A DNA stretch of 64,000 bases from an uncultured Alphaproteobacteria bacterium (GCA_944392955.1 CALXYK010000010.1:1-64000); one strand, 5' to 3'. Positions 1 to 8,464 are shown, counted from the first letter of the stretch. Notes: generated by a model from the sequence alone, not told the origin. Made by a program: numbers and translations.

Positions 1-70
1 TTTGCATAGTAAAAACACCTTTCAATGATTTATATATAAGGTAAAAGGGAAAAAAATTCAAGGAACAAAA

Positions 71-100
71 AAAACAACCTATTTTGAAATAGGTTGTTTT
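71..100 (-). terminator. Rho-independent terminator of the 701-aa lipoprotein gene
   Basis: A perfect 14-bp inverted repeat (71-84 with 87-100) is followed, on the minus strand, by a run of eight T. It lies 16 bp past the stop codon of the minus-strand gene that ends at 117. Confidence 0.85.
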
Positions 101-116
101 TGGTAAGGAGGAATGG

Positions 117-2222
117 TTAGCCATAAATCCTTTGGTTATAATAAAGAAGTCGTTTCATAACCAAAGATTTTATAGATTTAACATTTGCCTGTGAAACATT
201 TGCGGTGTTTTGTGGTATAGTAGGAATACCACCATCAGTATTACCAGCCCTTTCCCAATCAGCATTTGTTGCATTTAATGGTGTATAGCCCTCATTTACC
301 AAAGTTGGAACACCATCTACATATACAGCCTCTCTTGCTCCTGCATTATTACTTGCAAAAGCATTAGGGTTTTGTGAAGAATTAAGATAAACTTCCTTTG
401 CTGTAATACCAGTAGGATTTAATATTCCATTAAAAGAAGTAAGTTCTGAAACATCAATAGTATGAGTAGTTCCGAAAATAACACTAGATCCCTCCTTTAT
501 ATTTCTTATTATAACCTTGGCTTGGGTAGATGATGCTATTAAATTAACAGGAGTTTTAGCAGGTGCGATTTCAAAATCAATAACACCAGAACCTGCACCA
601 AATCTAATGTCAGAAACATCAGATGACACACGAACATTTGTAACACTTGACATTTCTGTTTTATTTGTTTTATTTGTTCCTATGATATTAACATTTTTAA
701 TACCACCTCCCCCAATCAATAAAGCGGCATTAATGTCAAGATTATAAGCATTACCATTATAATCGTTTTTAGTATACATAGTTTTGCCATTTAAAGCCTC
801 CTTCGCATCAAAATAATGTGCACTTCCATATGACTGGAATCTTATATAATTTACCTCATCACTTCCTATATCAGCATCGATATCATAATATGTTGTTATA
901 AGTTTATCAATACCTAAACCATAAACATTAACATTTTCATCACCCATAAATTGAACATTAACCTTTGGTAATCTATTTAAATCAATATCAGATATTACAT
1001 TTACTTTTCCATCTGTTTCTGTAATATTATCAGAACCAAAAAACAATTTAAAGACATCTGATTGTGAGATATTAGGATCTTTTAATAACTCAAAAGTAAG
1101 TGCCCCTGTAATCGTTGTATTTGAAGGGTCTGGATATATTATCTTTATATCTTCGTTTATGTTTTCATTTTCCTTTAATGCCTTATAAAGTGTTATAATA
1201 TCGTAAAAATACACCCCTTCATCCTCGGTATTTTTAATATTTAAAGAAATATTACCAGTTAATTCTGACACTTTGGTTTTTACTTCATTAACATCGCCTG
1301 AATCTGAAGTATAATCCTCGATATCAATTGACGTTATAGAAACATTATTTTTGTTAAGTTGGAAACTATTTACATAATTTGCTTGGGAAAATGCTGCCTT
1401 ATAATTATCGTTTAAGGTCTTTGTATTCCAATTCAAAGTAGTTGTATTTGCGTCTAAACTCCTTTTTAACTCACTATTCGGTTTATTTTCTGCTTCTGCC
1501 TCTGTTAAAATTGTTTCAAGATTATCCACCTTATAATATTCAAGATTATCCACCTTATAATATTCTGGTTTTTCCTTTTTATCACTTTCTTTTGCTGTGA
1601 GATTAAAGATATTATCGTCATTGAAATCATCAATTAAGTAATTTAAAACCCTTTCTAACTTATTAATAGCAGTAGTAGGTGTATTTTTAACACTTTCTGA
1701 ATAATTATCATAACTTTCTTTGTATGCATTGTAGGAAATTATATAATCTTTATTATAGTAGTCTTGATAGGTATTTCTAGAAATTTCTGCAGCTTCGTAT
1801 GCCTTTTCATAGTTAGTATAATTAGAATAATTATCATCAGGACGCTTATCTTCTAGATCTATTTCTTTTGGATTTTCTTTGGGTATTTCCTCAGGAATTA
1901 TATTAGATAAATTTTCTAACCTGTCAATAAAAGATCCACCTTCTGTTTCTTTGGTTAATGCAACCATAATTTTTCCAATCTCCTCTGGTAATAATTCGTT
2001 ATTTTCATTAACAGTTATAAAATTTTTTATTACCTCAACCTTTGAAGCAAGGGTGACATCCTCTGAAATAGGAATAGGAATAACTGTTCCTGTTGTCGGA
2101 CCCCCATTGCTAGAAACAGCCATTTTGCACCCCGTCATAATGGTTGCACCCCATATCAAAGCAAGTAATATTGAATTAAGACGTTGTTTTTGTGATTTAT
2201 ATTTTTGATTTGTTTTTTTCAT
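117..2222 (-). CDS. Large secreted putative lipoprotein, unknown function
   Basis: This 701-residue protein is not recognised. The N-terminus is basic (residues 1-14), then has a hydrophobic stretch and the sequence TIMTGC with Cys near residue 32, which looks like a lipobox, so it is probably a lipoprotein exported by Sec. Residues about 125-180 are unusually rich in Tyr, Asn and Ser. Around residues 219-236 an eight-residue unit, YYKVDNLE, occurs twice in tandem, matching a 24-bp DNA repeat. The C-terminal third is rich in Val, Ile, Asn and Gly and could be beta-rich, but no domain is evident. The ATG at 2222 is preceded by GGGGG seven bases upstream. The gene stands alone, with its own promoter and terminator. 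A surface adhesin or matrix role is only a guess. Confidence 0.75.
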   Translation of the reverse strand: MKKTNQKYKSQKQRLNSILLALIWGATIMTGCKMAVSSNGGPTTGTVIPIPISEDVTLASKVEVIKNFITVNENNELLPEEIGKIMVALTKETEGGSFIDRLENLSNIIPEEIPKENPKEIDLEDKRPDDNYSNYTNYEKAYEAAEISRNTYQDYYNKDYIISYNAYKESYDNYSESVKNTPTTAINKLERVLNYLIDDFNDDNIFNLTAKESDKKEKPEYYKVDNLEYYKVDNLETILTEAEAENKPNSELKRSLDANTTTLNWNTKTLNDNYKAAFSQANYVNSFQLNKNNVSITSIDIEDYTSDSGDVNEVKTKVSELTGNISLNIKNTEDEGVYFYDIITLYKALKENENINEDIKIIYPDPSNTTITGALTFELLKDPNISQSDVFKLFFGSDNITETDGKVNVISDIDLNRLPKVNVQFMGDENVNVYGLGIDKLITTYYDIDADIGSDEVNYIRFQSYGSAHYFDAKEALNGKTMYTKNDYNGNAYNLDINAALLIGGGGIKNVNIIGTNKTNKTEMSSVTNVRVSSDVSDIRFGAGSGVIDFEIAPAKTPVNLIASSTQAKVIIRNIKEGSSVIFGTTHTIDVSELTSFNGILNPTGITAKEVYLNSSQNPNAFASNNAGAREAVYVDGVPTLVNEGYTPLNATNADWERAGNTDGGIPTIPQNTANVSQANVKSIKSLVMKRLLYYNQRIYG
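1517..1564 (-). repeat. 24-bp tandem repeat, two perfect copies
   Basis: Two exact 24-bp copies (1517-1540 and 1541-1564) lie in frame inside the lipoprotein gene and encode the repeated residues YYKVDNLE. In-frame repeats of this kind can change copy number by slippage without breaking the gene. Confidence 0.9.
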
Positions 2223-2253
2223 GGTATACCCCCATTTGTTAAATTTTTAACCT

Positions 2254-2282
2254 ATAATAAAATAAATATTTATATTTGTCAA
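2254..2282 (-). promoter_or_regulatory. Sigma-70-type promoter of the lipoprotein gene
   Basis: On the minus strand a perfect -35 box TTGACA (2282-2277) is separated by 17 bp from TATTAT (2259-2254). The start codon follows about 30 bp downstream. Confidence 0.8.
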
Positions 2283-2370
2283 GTATTTTGTCAAATGTAA
2301 ATATTCCTATTACTATTTTATTTATATATTATCATAAAAATGACATAATAACAAGAATTTTTTCAAAAAA

Positions 2371-2391
2371 AACCCGATTTAAAATCGGGTT
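2371..2391 (-). terminator. Terminator of the Cys-rich secreted protein gene
   Basis: The inverted repeat AACCCGATTT (2371-2380) / AAATCGGGTT (2382-2391) is followed on the minus strand by a run of T. It lies 27 bp after the stop codon at 2418. Confidence 0.8.
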
Positions 2392-2417
2392 GTGGAGAGA
2401 TAATATAAAAAACACAA

Positions 2418-3869
2418 TTAAATACCATGTATTGAACGAAGGATATTTTCCAATTGATCAAGACATGCATCACATTGCAATTTATTTCCAAAGGTTCCTC
2501 TACCCCCTATATTAAAGGAACTGCCTTCGCGAAGTTTTTTTACCAAATTATCCAATCCCACATCGGAACAGCCAGTTTCGGTGCAACCAGATGTGTTTTT
2601 CATAACCTCTCTTACTATTGCTTCACAATGGTTATTCACATCTTCACATCTAACACATTGACGAACATTAAGATATTTTTTATAAGGTGAAGACTGCCCT
2701 TCGTAGTAATTAGACCCCAAAGGCAACCTTATTAAATATCGTGTATAATAAGGTTCCAATAAATTATCAACTTCCATTGCGATTGATTTGCTATCTGCAC
2801 ATACAGTTTTTCCTGTTTTAGGATCTTTTTTATAAGGAGCAGTTATAGTTGTTTTTGTGAACATACCACAAGGAAGCTTAACATCTCTATCACGAGCAAG
2901 ACCATTAACAGAACTTAAATCATCAGGATTCTCAATATAATTAGTTGTTCCATCGTTTGTTGTTACAAATTTATAATTAAAATCAGGATCCAGACATGAA
3001 CTTTGTGTATTTGGAGTCCAACTATTAACCATTAAATTTACCTCTGGACAAGTACCCCAATAAAGACAAGTCGGATCTGCACCATCCTGATAATCACCAT
3101 AAAGACCACTACTTACACTTCCAGTTCCACTTTCCGCCATAACCCTTACCCTCATTTGATAAATATTTCCTACACTTTTAGTAGCAGTATAACTATTTTG
3201 TCCATCATTTAAGGAGGAACTGCGGGCTCCGAAATAATCCCTTGCTTCGTCAGCATTAGTAATATTTTCTACACTTCTTCCAGGAATACAAATCTTTGGG
3301 AAAGCAGGCGACCAACAAGATGTCATTGTAGAAGTTCCGTCAGCAGTTTCAAGGTTACAACCTTCACTCCTCCAATATTTATAGAACATATTGTTTGAAT
3401 CTACCCCCTTTGTCACGACAGGTGGTTCCGCAATCAAAAAGCCATTCTCATCCAATGTATAGGAGGCAGTTCCCGTAGTTTCACCCTTTGCCAATATGGT
3501 GTTTTCCTGCACCTCCATACCTGCAACAGAATCGCAGATGCCATCCTTATTACTATCCTTACAATTATCGCATTGTCCATCCTTATTCCAATCATAGCAG
3601 AAGTATGGGCTATCTACTGCTTCACCCCATGGGTTTCCATCTGCATCCATTACCTCACGACTTTCCATTGATGGTGCAATAGCACTTTTCATATTGGTGT
3701 TTGGGAGGATGTCGTTTACCTCCTCGTTTATAACCTTTTGAACACTTTCCGTGGAAACGTTTTCGTTGCTGGTATCCTGACTGGTGTCGGCGATACCCTG
3801 CCCCATAACAGATAAACTTAATAAATTAGATAATACTATTACTGATAGTGTCAATCTTTTCTTAGTCAT
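2418..3869 (-). CDS. Secreted Cys-rich protein, unknown function
   Basis: This 483-residue protein is not recognised. It begins with a typical Sec signal peptide (MTKKRLTLSVIVLSNLLSL, cleavage probably near residue 25). Residues about 93-116 hold two short Asp/Asn-rich loops with the sense DxNxDGxC, one after the other and separated by Cys. They resemble the calcium-binding loops of thrombospondin type-3 or dockerin repeats. Cysteines are frequent throughout, and the C-terminus has CxxC-type pairs (CVRC, CDAC), which suggests disulfide bonding outside the cytoplasm. The start follows AAGGAG. The gene is monocistronic, with its own promoter and terminator, and runs divergently from dnaK. Confidence 0.75.
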   Translation of the reverse strand: MTKKRLTLSVIVLSNLLSLSVMGQGIADTSQDTSNENVSTESVQKVINEEVNDILPNTNMKSAIAPSMESREVMDADGNPWGEAVDSPYFCYDWNKDGQCDNCKDSNKDGICDSVAGMEVQENTILAKGETTGTASYTLDENGFLIAEPPVVTKGVDSNNMFYKYWRSEGCNLETADGTSTMTSCWSPAFPKICIPGRSVENITNADEARDYFGARSSSLNDGQNSYTATKSVGNIYQMRVRVMAESGTGSVSSGLYGDYQDGADPTCLYWGTCPEVNLMVNSWTPNTQSSCLDPDFNYKFVTTNDGTTNYIENPDDLSSVNGLARDRDVKLPCGMFTKTTITAPYKKDPKTGKTVCADSKSIAMEVDNLLEPYYTRYLIRLPLGSNYYEGQSSPYKKYLNVRQCVRCEDVNNHCEAIVREVMKNTSGCTETGCSDVGLDNLVKKLREGSSFNIGGRGTFGNKLQCDACLDQLENILRSIHGI

Positions 3870-3901
3870 ATTTTCTCTCCTTATTAAATGAGTATGCTCC
3901 T

Positions 3902-3930
3902 ATATTAGCATATTTTTTAAACCTTTTCAA
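3902..3930 (-). promoter_or_regulatory. Promoter of the Cys-rich secreted protein gene
   Basis: TTGAAA (3930-3925) and TAATAT (3907-3902) on the minus strand are 17 bp apart, upstream of the ATG at 3869. Confidence 0.7.
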
Positions 3931-3948
3931 TAAAAATTCTATCATCCC

Positions 3949-3977
3949 TTGAAATTATTTCTTTTTATCACTATATC
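3949..3977 (+). promoter_or_regulatory. dnaK promoter
   Basis: TTGAAA (3949-3954) is followed after 17 bp by TATATC (3972-3977), about 45 bp before the dnaK start. The -35 box is preceded by C, giving CTTGAAA. This also fits the -35 element of heat-shock sigma-32 promoters, but the -10 side matches sigma-70 better, so sigma-32 control is only a possibility. Confidence 0.6.
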
Positions 3978-4021
3978 AATTCCTGTGATTTTATAACAAC
4001 AACAAAAAAAGGAGTTTTATT

Positions 4022-5929
4022 ATGTCTAAAGTAATTGGTATTGATTTGGGTACTACTAACTCTTGTTTCGCTTATATGGATGGTGGTGAAGCAAAAGTTA
4101 TTGAAAATAGTGAGGGTAAAAGGACTACTCCTTCTGTCGTCGCTATTAACGAAAATGAGGTGTTGGTTGGAAGTTCCGCTAGAAACCAGGCTATCATTCA
4201 TCCGGAAAGCACTATCTATGCTGTTAAAAGACTTATAGGTAGAAGATTTGATGATAAAATGGTGGAACGTGATCGCGAACTAGTCCCTTATAAAATTGTT
4301 AGCGCTGAAAACGGAGATGCTTGGGTGGAAGTAAATGGAAAAAAATACTCTCCTTCTCAGATATCCGCTTATGTGCTTTCTAAAATAAAAAAAGATGCTG
4401 AGGCTTATTTGGGTGAAAAAGTTGAAGAGGCTGTTATTACCGTTCCTGCTTACTTTAACGATTCTCAAAGACAGGCAACAAAAGATGCTGGTAAAATTGC
4501 CGGACTTAATGTCCTTAGGATTATAAACGAACCTACTGCTGCGGCTTTGGCTTATGGTTTGGATAAGAAAAAATCAGGAACTATTGTGGTTTACGACCTT
4601 GGTGGTGGAACTTTTGATGTGTCCGTTCTTGAAATAGGTGATGGTGTGTTTGAAGTTAAATCTACCAATGGTGATACATTCCTTGGCGGTGAAGATTTTG
4701 ATAACAGAGTTATTGATTTTTTGGCTGATGAATTTAAAAAGGACAATGGGGGAATAGATCTTAAAGCAGATAAACTTGCTTTGCAAAGATTAAAGGAAGC
4801 GGCAGAAAAGGCAAAAATTGAACTTTCTACTGCTATGCAAACAGATATAAACCTTCCATTTATAACAGCAGATGCAACAGGTCCAAAACATTTAAATGTA
4901 AAACTTACCCGTGCAAAACTTGAATCTCTTGTTCAGGATTTGATAGATAAGACTTTGGAACCTTGTTCAAAAGCATTAAAAGATGCTGGTATAGATAAAT
5001 CAAAAATTGACGAAGTAGTTTTGGTTGGAGGTCAAACTCGTATGCCAAAAGTTCAAGAAGTTGTTAAAGAATTTTTTGGCCGTGAACCTCATAAAGGTGT
5101 TAATCCAGATGAAGTTGTTGCTGTTGGTGCAGCAATTCAAGGTGGTGTTTTAAAAGGTGATGTGAAAGATGTCCTTCTTCTTGATGTTACCCCACTTTCA
5201 CTTGGAATAGAAACACTTGGTGGAATATTTACAAGACTTATTGATAGAAATACAACTATACCTACAAAAAAGTCACAAGTATTTTCTACCGCCGAAGATG
5301 GACAAACTGCGGTTTCAATTCGTGTATTCCAAGGTGAAAGAGAAATGGCTCAGGACAACAAACTTCTTGGTGCATTTGATTTGATAGGTATTCCTGCTGC
5401 ACCACGTGGAGTTCCACAAATAGAAGTTACATTTGATATTGATGCCAACGGAATCACTCATGTTTCTGCAAAAGATAAAGGCACAGGTAAAGAACAAGCA
5501 ATCAGTATAAAATCTGATGGTGGACTTTCTGATGCTGAAATTGAAAAAATGGTAAAAGAAGCAGAAGCAAATTCCGCAGAAGATAAAAAGAAAAAGGAAA
5601 GAATAGAAGCTATTAACCAAGCCGAATCACTTGCTCATCAAACAGAAAAGAATCTTAAAGATTTTGGCGACAAAGTTGATGAAGCAACAAAATCAGCATT
5701 GGAAACTTCAATAAAAGAAGTTCGTGATGTTATTGCAAAAGAAGATGCTTCTGTTGAAGAAATAAAATCTAAAACAGATGCTTTGACACAGGCTGCAATG
5801 AAACTTGGCGAATTGATGTATAAACAACAACAACAACCAGGTCCTGATGCTCAACCTCAACCAGAGCAACAGACAACTAATGAAAATGGTGAAAAGGTTG
5901 TTGATGCAGAATTTGAAGATAAAAAATAA
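4022..5929 (+). CDS. dnaK: Chaperone DnaK (Hsp70)
   Basis: ATP-dependent Hsp70 chaperone that folds and protects cytoplasmic proteins with DnaJ and GrpE. The length (635 aa) is normal. The nucleotide-binding domain shows [10 protein letters not shown] at the N-terminus, a phosphate-2 motif [12 protein letters not shown] near residue 195, and [12 protein letters not shown]. The interdomain linker [15 protein letters not shown] is near residue 385, and the substrate domain and helical lid follow. The acidic tail ends [10 protein letters not shown], like other proteobacterial DnaK tails. The ATG is preceded by AAAGGAG. dnaJ and grpE are not adjacent, which is unusual because dnaK-dnaJ is the common arrangement. 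A strong terminator follows. Confidence 0.98.
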   Translation: MSKVIGIDLGTTNSCFAYMDGGEAKVIENSEGKRTTPSVVAINENEVLVGSSARNQAIIHPESTIYAVKRLIGRRFDDKMVERDRELVPYKIVSAENGDAWVEVNGKKYSPSQISAYVLSKIKKDAEAYLGEKVEEAVITVPAYFNDSQRQATKDAGKIAGLNVLRIINEPTAAALAYGLDKKKSGTIVVYDLGGGTFDVSVLEIGDGVFEVKSTNGDTFLGGEDFDNRVIDFLADEFKKDNGGIDLKADKLALQRLKEAAEKAKIELSTAMQTDINLPFITADATGPKHLNVKLTRAKLESLVQDLIDKTLEPCSKALKDAGIDKSKIDEVVLVGGQTRMPKVQEVVKEFFGREPHKGVNPDEVVAVGAAIQGGVLKGDVKDVLLLDVTPLSLGIETLGGIFTRLIDRNTTIPTKKSQVFSTAEDGQTAVSIRVFQGEREMAQDNKLLGAFDLIGIPAAPRGVPQIEVTFDIDANGITHVSAKDKGTGKEQAISIKSDGGLSDAEIEKMVKEAEANSAEDKKKKERIEAINQAESLAHQTEKNLKDFGDKVDEATKSALETSIKEVRDVIAKEDASVEEIKSKTDALTQAAMKLGELMYKQQQQPGPDAQPQPEQQTTNENGEKVVDAEFEDKK

Positions 5930-5950
5930 TAATTTTATTCTTTTTGCACC

Positions 5951-5977
5951 CTCCCCCTTTGTTTATAAAAGGGGGAG
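5951..5977 (+). terminator. dnaK terminator
   Basis: The 10-bp stem CTCCCCCTTT / AAAGGGGGAG (5951-5960 with 5968-5977) is followed by six T, 21 bp after the dnaK stop. Confidence 0.9.
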
Positions 5978-6028
5978 TTTTTTACTTAGTATCCCATTAT
6001 AAATAAATGATTCATATCATATCAAATA

Positions 6029-6059
6029 AAAAATCCCCATTGAAACAATAGGGATTTTT
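6029..6059 (-). terminator. Terminator of the 7996-6078 secreted-protein operon
   Basis: AAAAATCCC (6029-6037) pairs with GGGATTTTT (6051-6059), with an inner CATTG/CAATA helix. The stem's A-rich arm becomes a T run on the minus strand. Confidence 0.8.
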
Positions 6060-6077
6060 ACGGAGGAAGATAAAAAA

Positions 6078-7244
6078 CTAATATTGTTTTAAAATTTCTT
6101 CACATTTTTCTGCTCTATCACTATCTTCTTGTGCCTTAACCAAAGAAACACCACTTAATCCAGTGCTGGTAATAGAAGTTCCAGTAGTAATTCCAGCCAT
6201 AATATTTGAAACAAGATTTAAGTTTCTCTCTTTTTCCTGTCCGGCTTCGGAATCATCATTTCGAATCTCATCTTTATTTGCTAAAAGTGAAGTTACTATT
6301 CCAGTTCCAGATGCCAAAGTTCCAATACCAGAAACGACTGCGGAACCTGTCATCATACCTGAAACAGCGTTAATATTATCTTTGCTGTATCCTTTGCAGA
6401 CATCAAGAATATCTTTTGCCTTAACAGAAGTTGTGGTATTTTCCTGTTCGGCATCTAATCTTGATTTTACAAGGCTAAGTTCACGAAGTTTTTGGTTGCA
6501 TTGCGACATTTTTTCAGCCAATTTTTTAGCATTAATCACAGATGCAATAGATGTTCCCGTTGATACAGCCGAAGTTGCAGTTGAACCAGCTAACAAAAGG
6601 CTTCTTTGTGCACCTAAATTTTTTGATAATTCAACTTTTTCGGAAATTTCATTTTCAAGTTTTTCCTGTCTTTGTTTTATATTGGCTAGAAGTTGTTGTC
6701 TTTTTTCTTCCATTTCTTCGGAATTTTCAGGATTGGATTGAGATAATAACAATACCTGATAAAGTTCATCTACCATTTGTGGCAAAGTTTTTTCCTTAGC
6801 TATTTCATTATCCAATTTTGCCTTTTGAACACCTGTAATCAATGCATGACCAGAAGCACCAGCACCTAAAAAACTGGAAACAGCAGTTACCGCATTTAAT
6901 CCGAATAAAGTATCAAAATCCTTTTTAATACCTAGACATTCAGATTTTACCTCGGAAATTTTAAGTTCAACTGCCTTAATCGCAGATTCCACCTCTGCTT
7001 TGTTTGAATCGTCATCATCCGAAGTGGTATTAACAATATCAACAACAGAAGTCAAAGTTTGTGAAGTGGTATCTGTATTATCAGTTGTTGTTATTGATGT
7101 ATCAACAGAAGATACAGATGTTGAAGAACTTCTGATAGAATTGTTTGATGCATTTCTTCGGAAACTTCTGTTAGAGGCAGAAAAAACCAAAGATGAATTT
7201 AAAAATGTTAACAAACTTAATGTAATAACTGAAACTTTTTTCAT
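6078..7244 (-). CDS. Secreted Ser/Thr-rich protein with hydrophobic Gly/Ala/Thr segments
   Basis: This 388-residue protein is not recognised. The signal peptide MKKVSVITLSLLTFLNSSLVFSA is clear, with cleavage after about residue 22. A Ser/Thr/Asp-rich low-complexity region follows (about 24-80). Then come alternating long charged helices, probably coiled coils, and small-residue hydrophobic stretches such as SFLGAGASGHALITG, AGSTATSAVSTGTSIASVI and GSAVVSGIGTLASGTGIV. The hydrophobic stretches recur about every 60-70 residues, so the protein may insert into or span a membrane, or oligomerise. Its ATG follows AAAGGAG. It begins 17 bp after the upstream secreted-protein gene, so the two form an operon. 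Function is unknown. Confidence 0.7.
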   Translation of the reverse strand: MKKVSVITLSLLTFLNSSLVFSASNRSFRRNASNNSIRSSSTSVSSVDTSITTTDNTDTTSQTLTSVVDIVNTTSDDDDSNKAEVESAIKAVELKISEVKSECLGIKKDFDTLFGLNAVTAVSSFLGAGASGHALITGVQKAKLDNEIAKEKTLPQMVDELYQVLLLSQSNPENSEEMEEKRQQLLANIKQRQEKLENEISEKVELSKNLGAQRSLLLAGSTATSAVSTGTSIASVINAKKLAEKMSQCNQKLRELSLVKSRLDAEQENTTTSVKAKDILDVCKGYSKDNINAVSGMMTGSAVVSGIGTLASGTGIVTSLLANKDEIRNDDSEAGQEKERNLNLVSNIMAGITTGTSITSTGLSGVSLVKAQEDSDRAEKCEEILKQY

Positions 7245-7261
7245 ATCAATTTCTCCTTTTA

Positions 7262-7996
7262 CTATTCTGCTACCGTTATATTAAAGTTATCATCGTATTT
7301 AAGAACGATAGAACCATGACTTCCTGAAACTCTGACTTCGTTATTGCCAATATTAGACCAACCATCCACAGAAAACCATCCCTTTTCATAAATAAGAAAA
7401 TTATGAATACTATCATCTAATTTATTACTTATATCTTTTGCTACCTTGGCAGATGAAGTTGAAATTGAATTAAACTCTGCATCCATCTGTTTACCATATT
7501 GATACATACCGTCAGGATCGTTAAGGAATTCAAATCCAGTAGGATTTTTAAGACATAAAGAAACATTTTTCTGACTTTCTGCTGCTTTACTTTCTGTGGA
7601 AAAATCACATATCAAAGAAGGACATTGCTTTTGTGCATCCTGACATGCATTTTCTTCGTCTGACTGATTTGCTCTTTTTTCCTCTTCTGCTTTCTTTTTT
7701 TCATATTCACCAAAAAAATTAAGTGGTAAATTTTTATCTATACCAAAATTGTTATTGTATAAACAATTCTGGACATCAACTTTTAAAGTTTGTGAAAATT
7801 CCTCAAAGCTTGAATTCTTACATTCTATTTCTGAGCACAAAAATTTCTTTACTGCTAGACAATAATTATATAGTTCGGAATAATTTGCTTGGAATTGTTC
7901 ATCCTGTTCACTTATCCAATCAGGAATAGTAGATGCATTTGTGTTGCCACAAAAAAACATTCCTAAAATAAGGGGTAATGTTATACTTTTTTTCAT
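7262..7996 (-). CDS. Secreted hypothetical protein
   Basis: This 244-residue protein is not recognised. The signal peptide MKKSITLPLILGMFFCGNTNA is likely cut after residue 21. The mature part has eight or so Cys residues in a mostly helical, Lys/Glu-rich body. The C-terminal 50 residues are predicted beta-like (VRVSGSHGSIVLKYDD). The ATG follows AAGGAGAG. The gene heads an operon with the next secreted protein (6078-7244). It lies 48 bp downstream of the terminator of a structured RNA, which may be an independent gene or its leader. Confidence 0.65.
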   Translation of the reverse strand: MKKSITLPLILGMFFCGNTNASTIPDWISEQDEQFQANYSELYNYCLAVKKFLCSEIECKNSSFEEFSQTLKVDVQNCLYNNNFGIDKNLPLNFFGEYEKKKAEEEKRANQSDEENACQDAQKQCPSLICDFSTESKAAESQKNVSLCLKNPTGFEFLNDPDGMYQYGKQMDAEFNSISTSSAKVAKDISNKLDDSIHNFLIYEKGWFSVDGWSNIGNNEVRVSGSHGSIVLKYDDNFNITVAE

Positions 7997-8039
7997 TAGA
8001 TTCTCTCCTTTTCATTTTATTGTTAATATAACCGAAAAG

Positions 8040-8225
8040 GAAAAAACCACTTTGGAAAAGTGGTTGGGATTTAACAAACATCGTGAATAACAAGTAAAAA
8101 CGACCGCAATGCGCAAGGGAAAACCTTATGCATCACATCCCAACCTTTTGTTGTTGGGTCTTGTTATTCTTTGAGGAGTTTGTTAAGCTCCCATATCCTC
8201 TCGGATACTAACTTACGGAGGATAT
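8040..8225 (-). ncRNA. Candidate structured noncoding RNA (about 185 nt), family not identified
   Basis: Between a good promoter (8257-8230) and a terminator (8065-8045) the minus strand holds no sizeable ORF but dense complementary segments. A 5' hairpin pairs 8218-8225 with 8193-8200. A long helix pairs 8178-8192 with 8066-8079, interrupted only by a small bulge. After an asymmetric internal loop, a perfect 10-bp helix pairs 8160-8169 with 8085-8094. Inside it sit two hairpins (8139-8144/8153-8158 and about 8108-8133). The size and long-rod shape recall 6S RNA, but I cannot match it to 6S, RNase P, SRP or tmRNA. A leader of the gene at 7996 is the main alternative, because 8138-8145 can pair either locally or with the terminator arm. 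Confidence 0.7.
8045..8065 (-). terminator. Terminator of the structured RNA
   Basis: AACCACTTT (8045-8053) and AAAGTGGTT (8057-8065) form a 9-bp stem followed on the minus strand by a run of at least six T. Its 5' arm overlaps a segment that can pair with upstream sequence instead (8062-8069 with 8138-8145). Confidence 0.85.
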
Positions 8226-8229
8226 TAGT

Positions 8230-8257
8230 ATTATATCAATATCGTAATGTATGACAA
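8230..8257 (-). promoter_or_regulatory. Promoter of the structured RNA
   Basis: TTGTCA (8257-8252) and a perfect TATAAT (8235-8230) are 16 bp apart on the minus strand. They predict a start near 8223-8225, at the edge of the first RNA hairpin. Confidence 0.8.
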
Positions 8258-8348
8258 GGATACTATATTCCTACCCGCAAGTATGCCTTTATAATATTAT
8301 AAAATAGGATTGGTGTCAAATAAAAAAAATCAAAATAGATAAAAAAAT

Positions 8349-8365
8349 ACCCCCAATAAGGGAGT
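8349..8365 (-). terminator. tRNA terminator
   Basis: ACTCCC and GGGGGT (minus strand, 8365-8360 and 8354-8349) form a 6-bp stem with a five-base loop. Seven T follow after one intervening base, just past the tRNA CCA end. Confidence 0.75.
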
Positions 8366-8373
8366 TTTGAAAA

Positions 8374-8450
8374 TGGTGGGAATGGATGGACTCGAACCAA
8401 CGACCGACCCGTTATGAGCGGGTAGCTCTAACCAACTGAGCTACATTCCC
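8374..8450 (-). tRNA. tRNA with anticodon CAU (elongator Met or Ile2)
   Basis: This is a 77-nt cloverleaf with encoded CCA. The acceptor GGGAATG pairs with CATTCCC, the D arm is GCTCAGTTGGTTAGAGC, the anticodon arm is ACCCG-CTCATAA-CGGGT, and the T arm contains GTTCGAGTC. The anticodon CAU could read AUG (elongator methionine) or, after lysidine modification by TilS, AUA (isoleucine). The CGCTCATAACGG arm recalls tRNA-Ile2, but I cannot decide from sequence alone. The acceptor pairs fully at position 1-72, so it is not an initiator tRNA. Confidence 0.95.
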
Positions 8451-8464
8451 AAAATATAGGAGGT

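Noticed and set aside
3949-3977. Firm call of a sigma-32 heat-shock promoter for dnaK
   Set aside because: CTTGAAA fits, but the downstream box fits sigma-70 spacing (17 bp, TATATC) better; kept only as a possibility.
8040-8225. Calling the structured RNA 6S, tmRNA, RNase P or SRP RNA
   Set aside because: Size and rod shape suit 6S, but no conserved sequence of 6S could be recognised. There is no SRP loop motif, no RNase P P4 core and no tmRNA T arm or tag frame.
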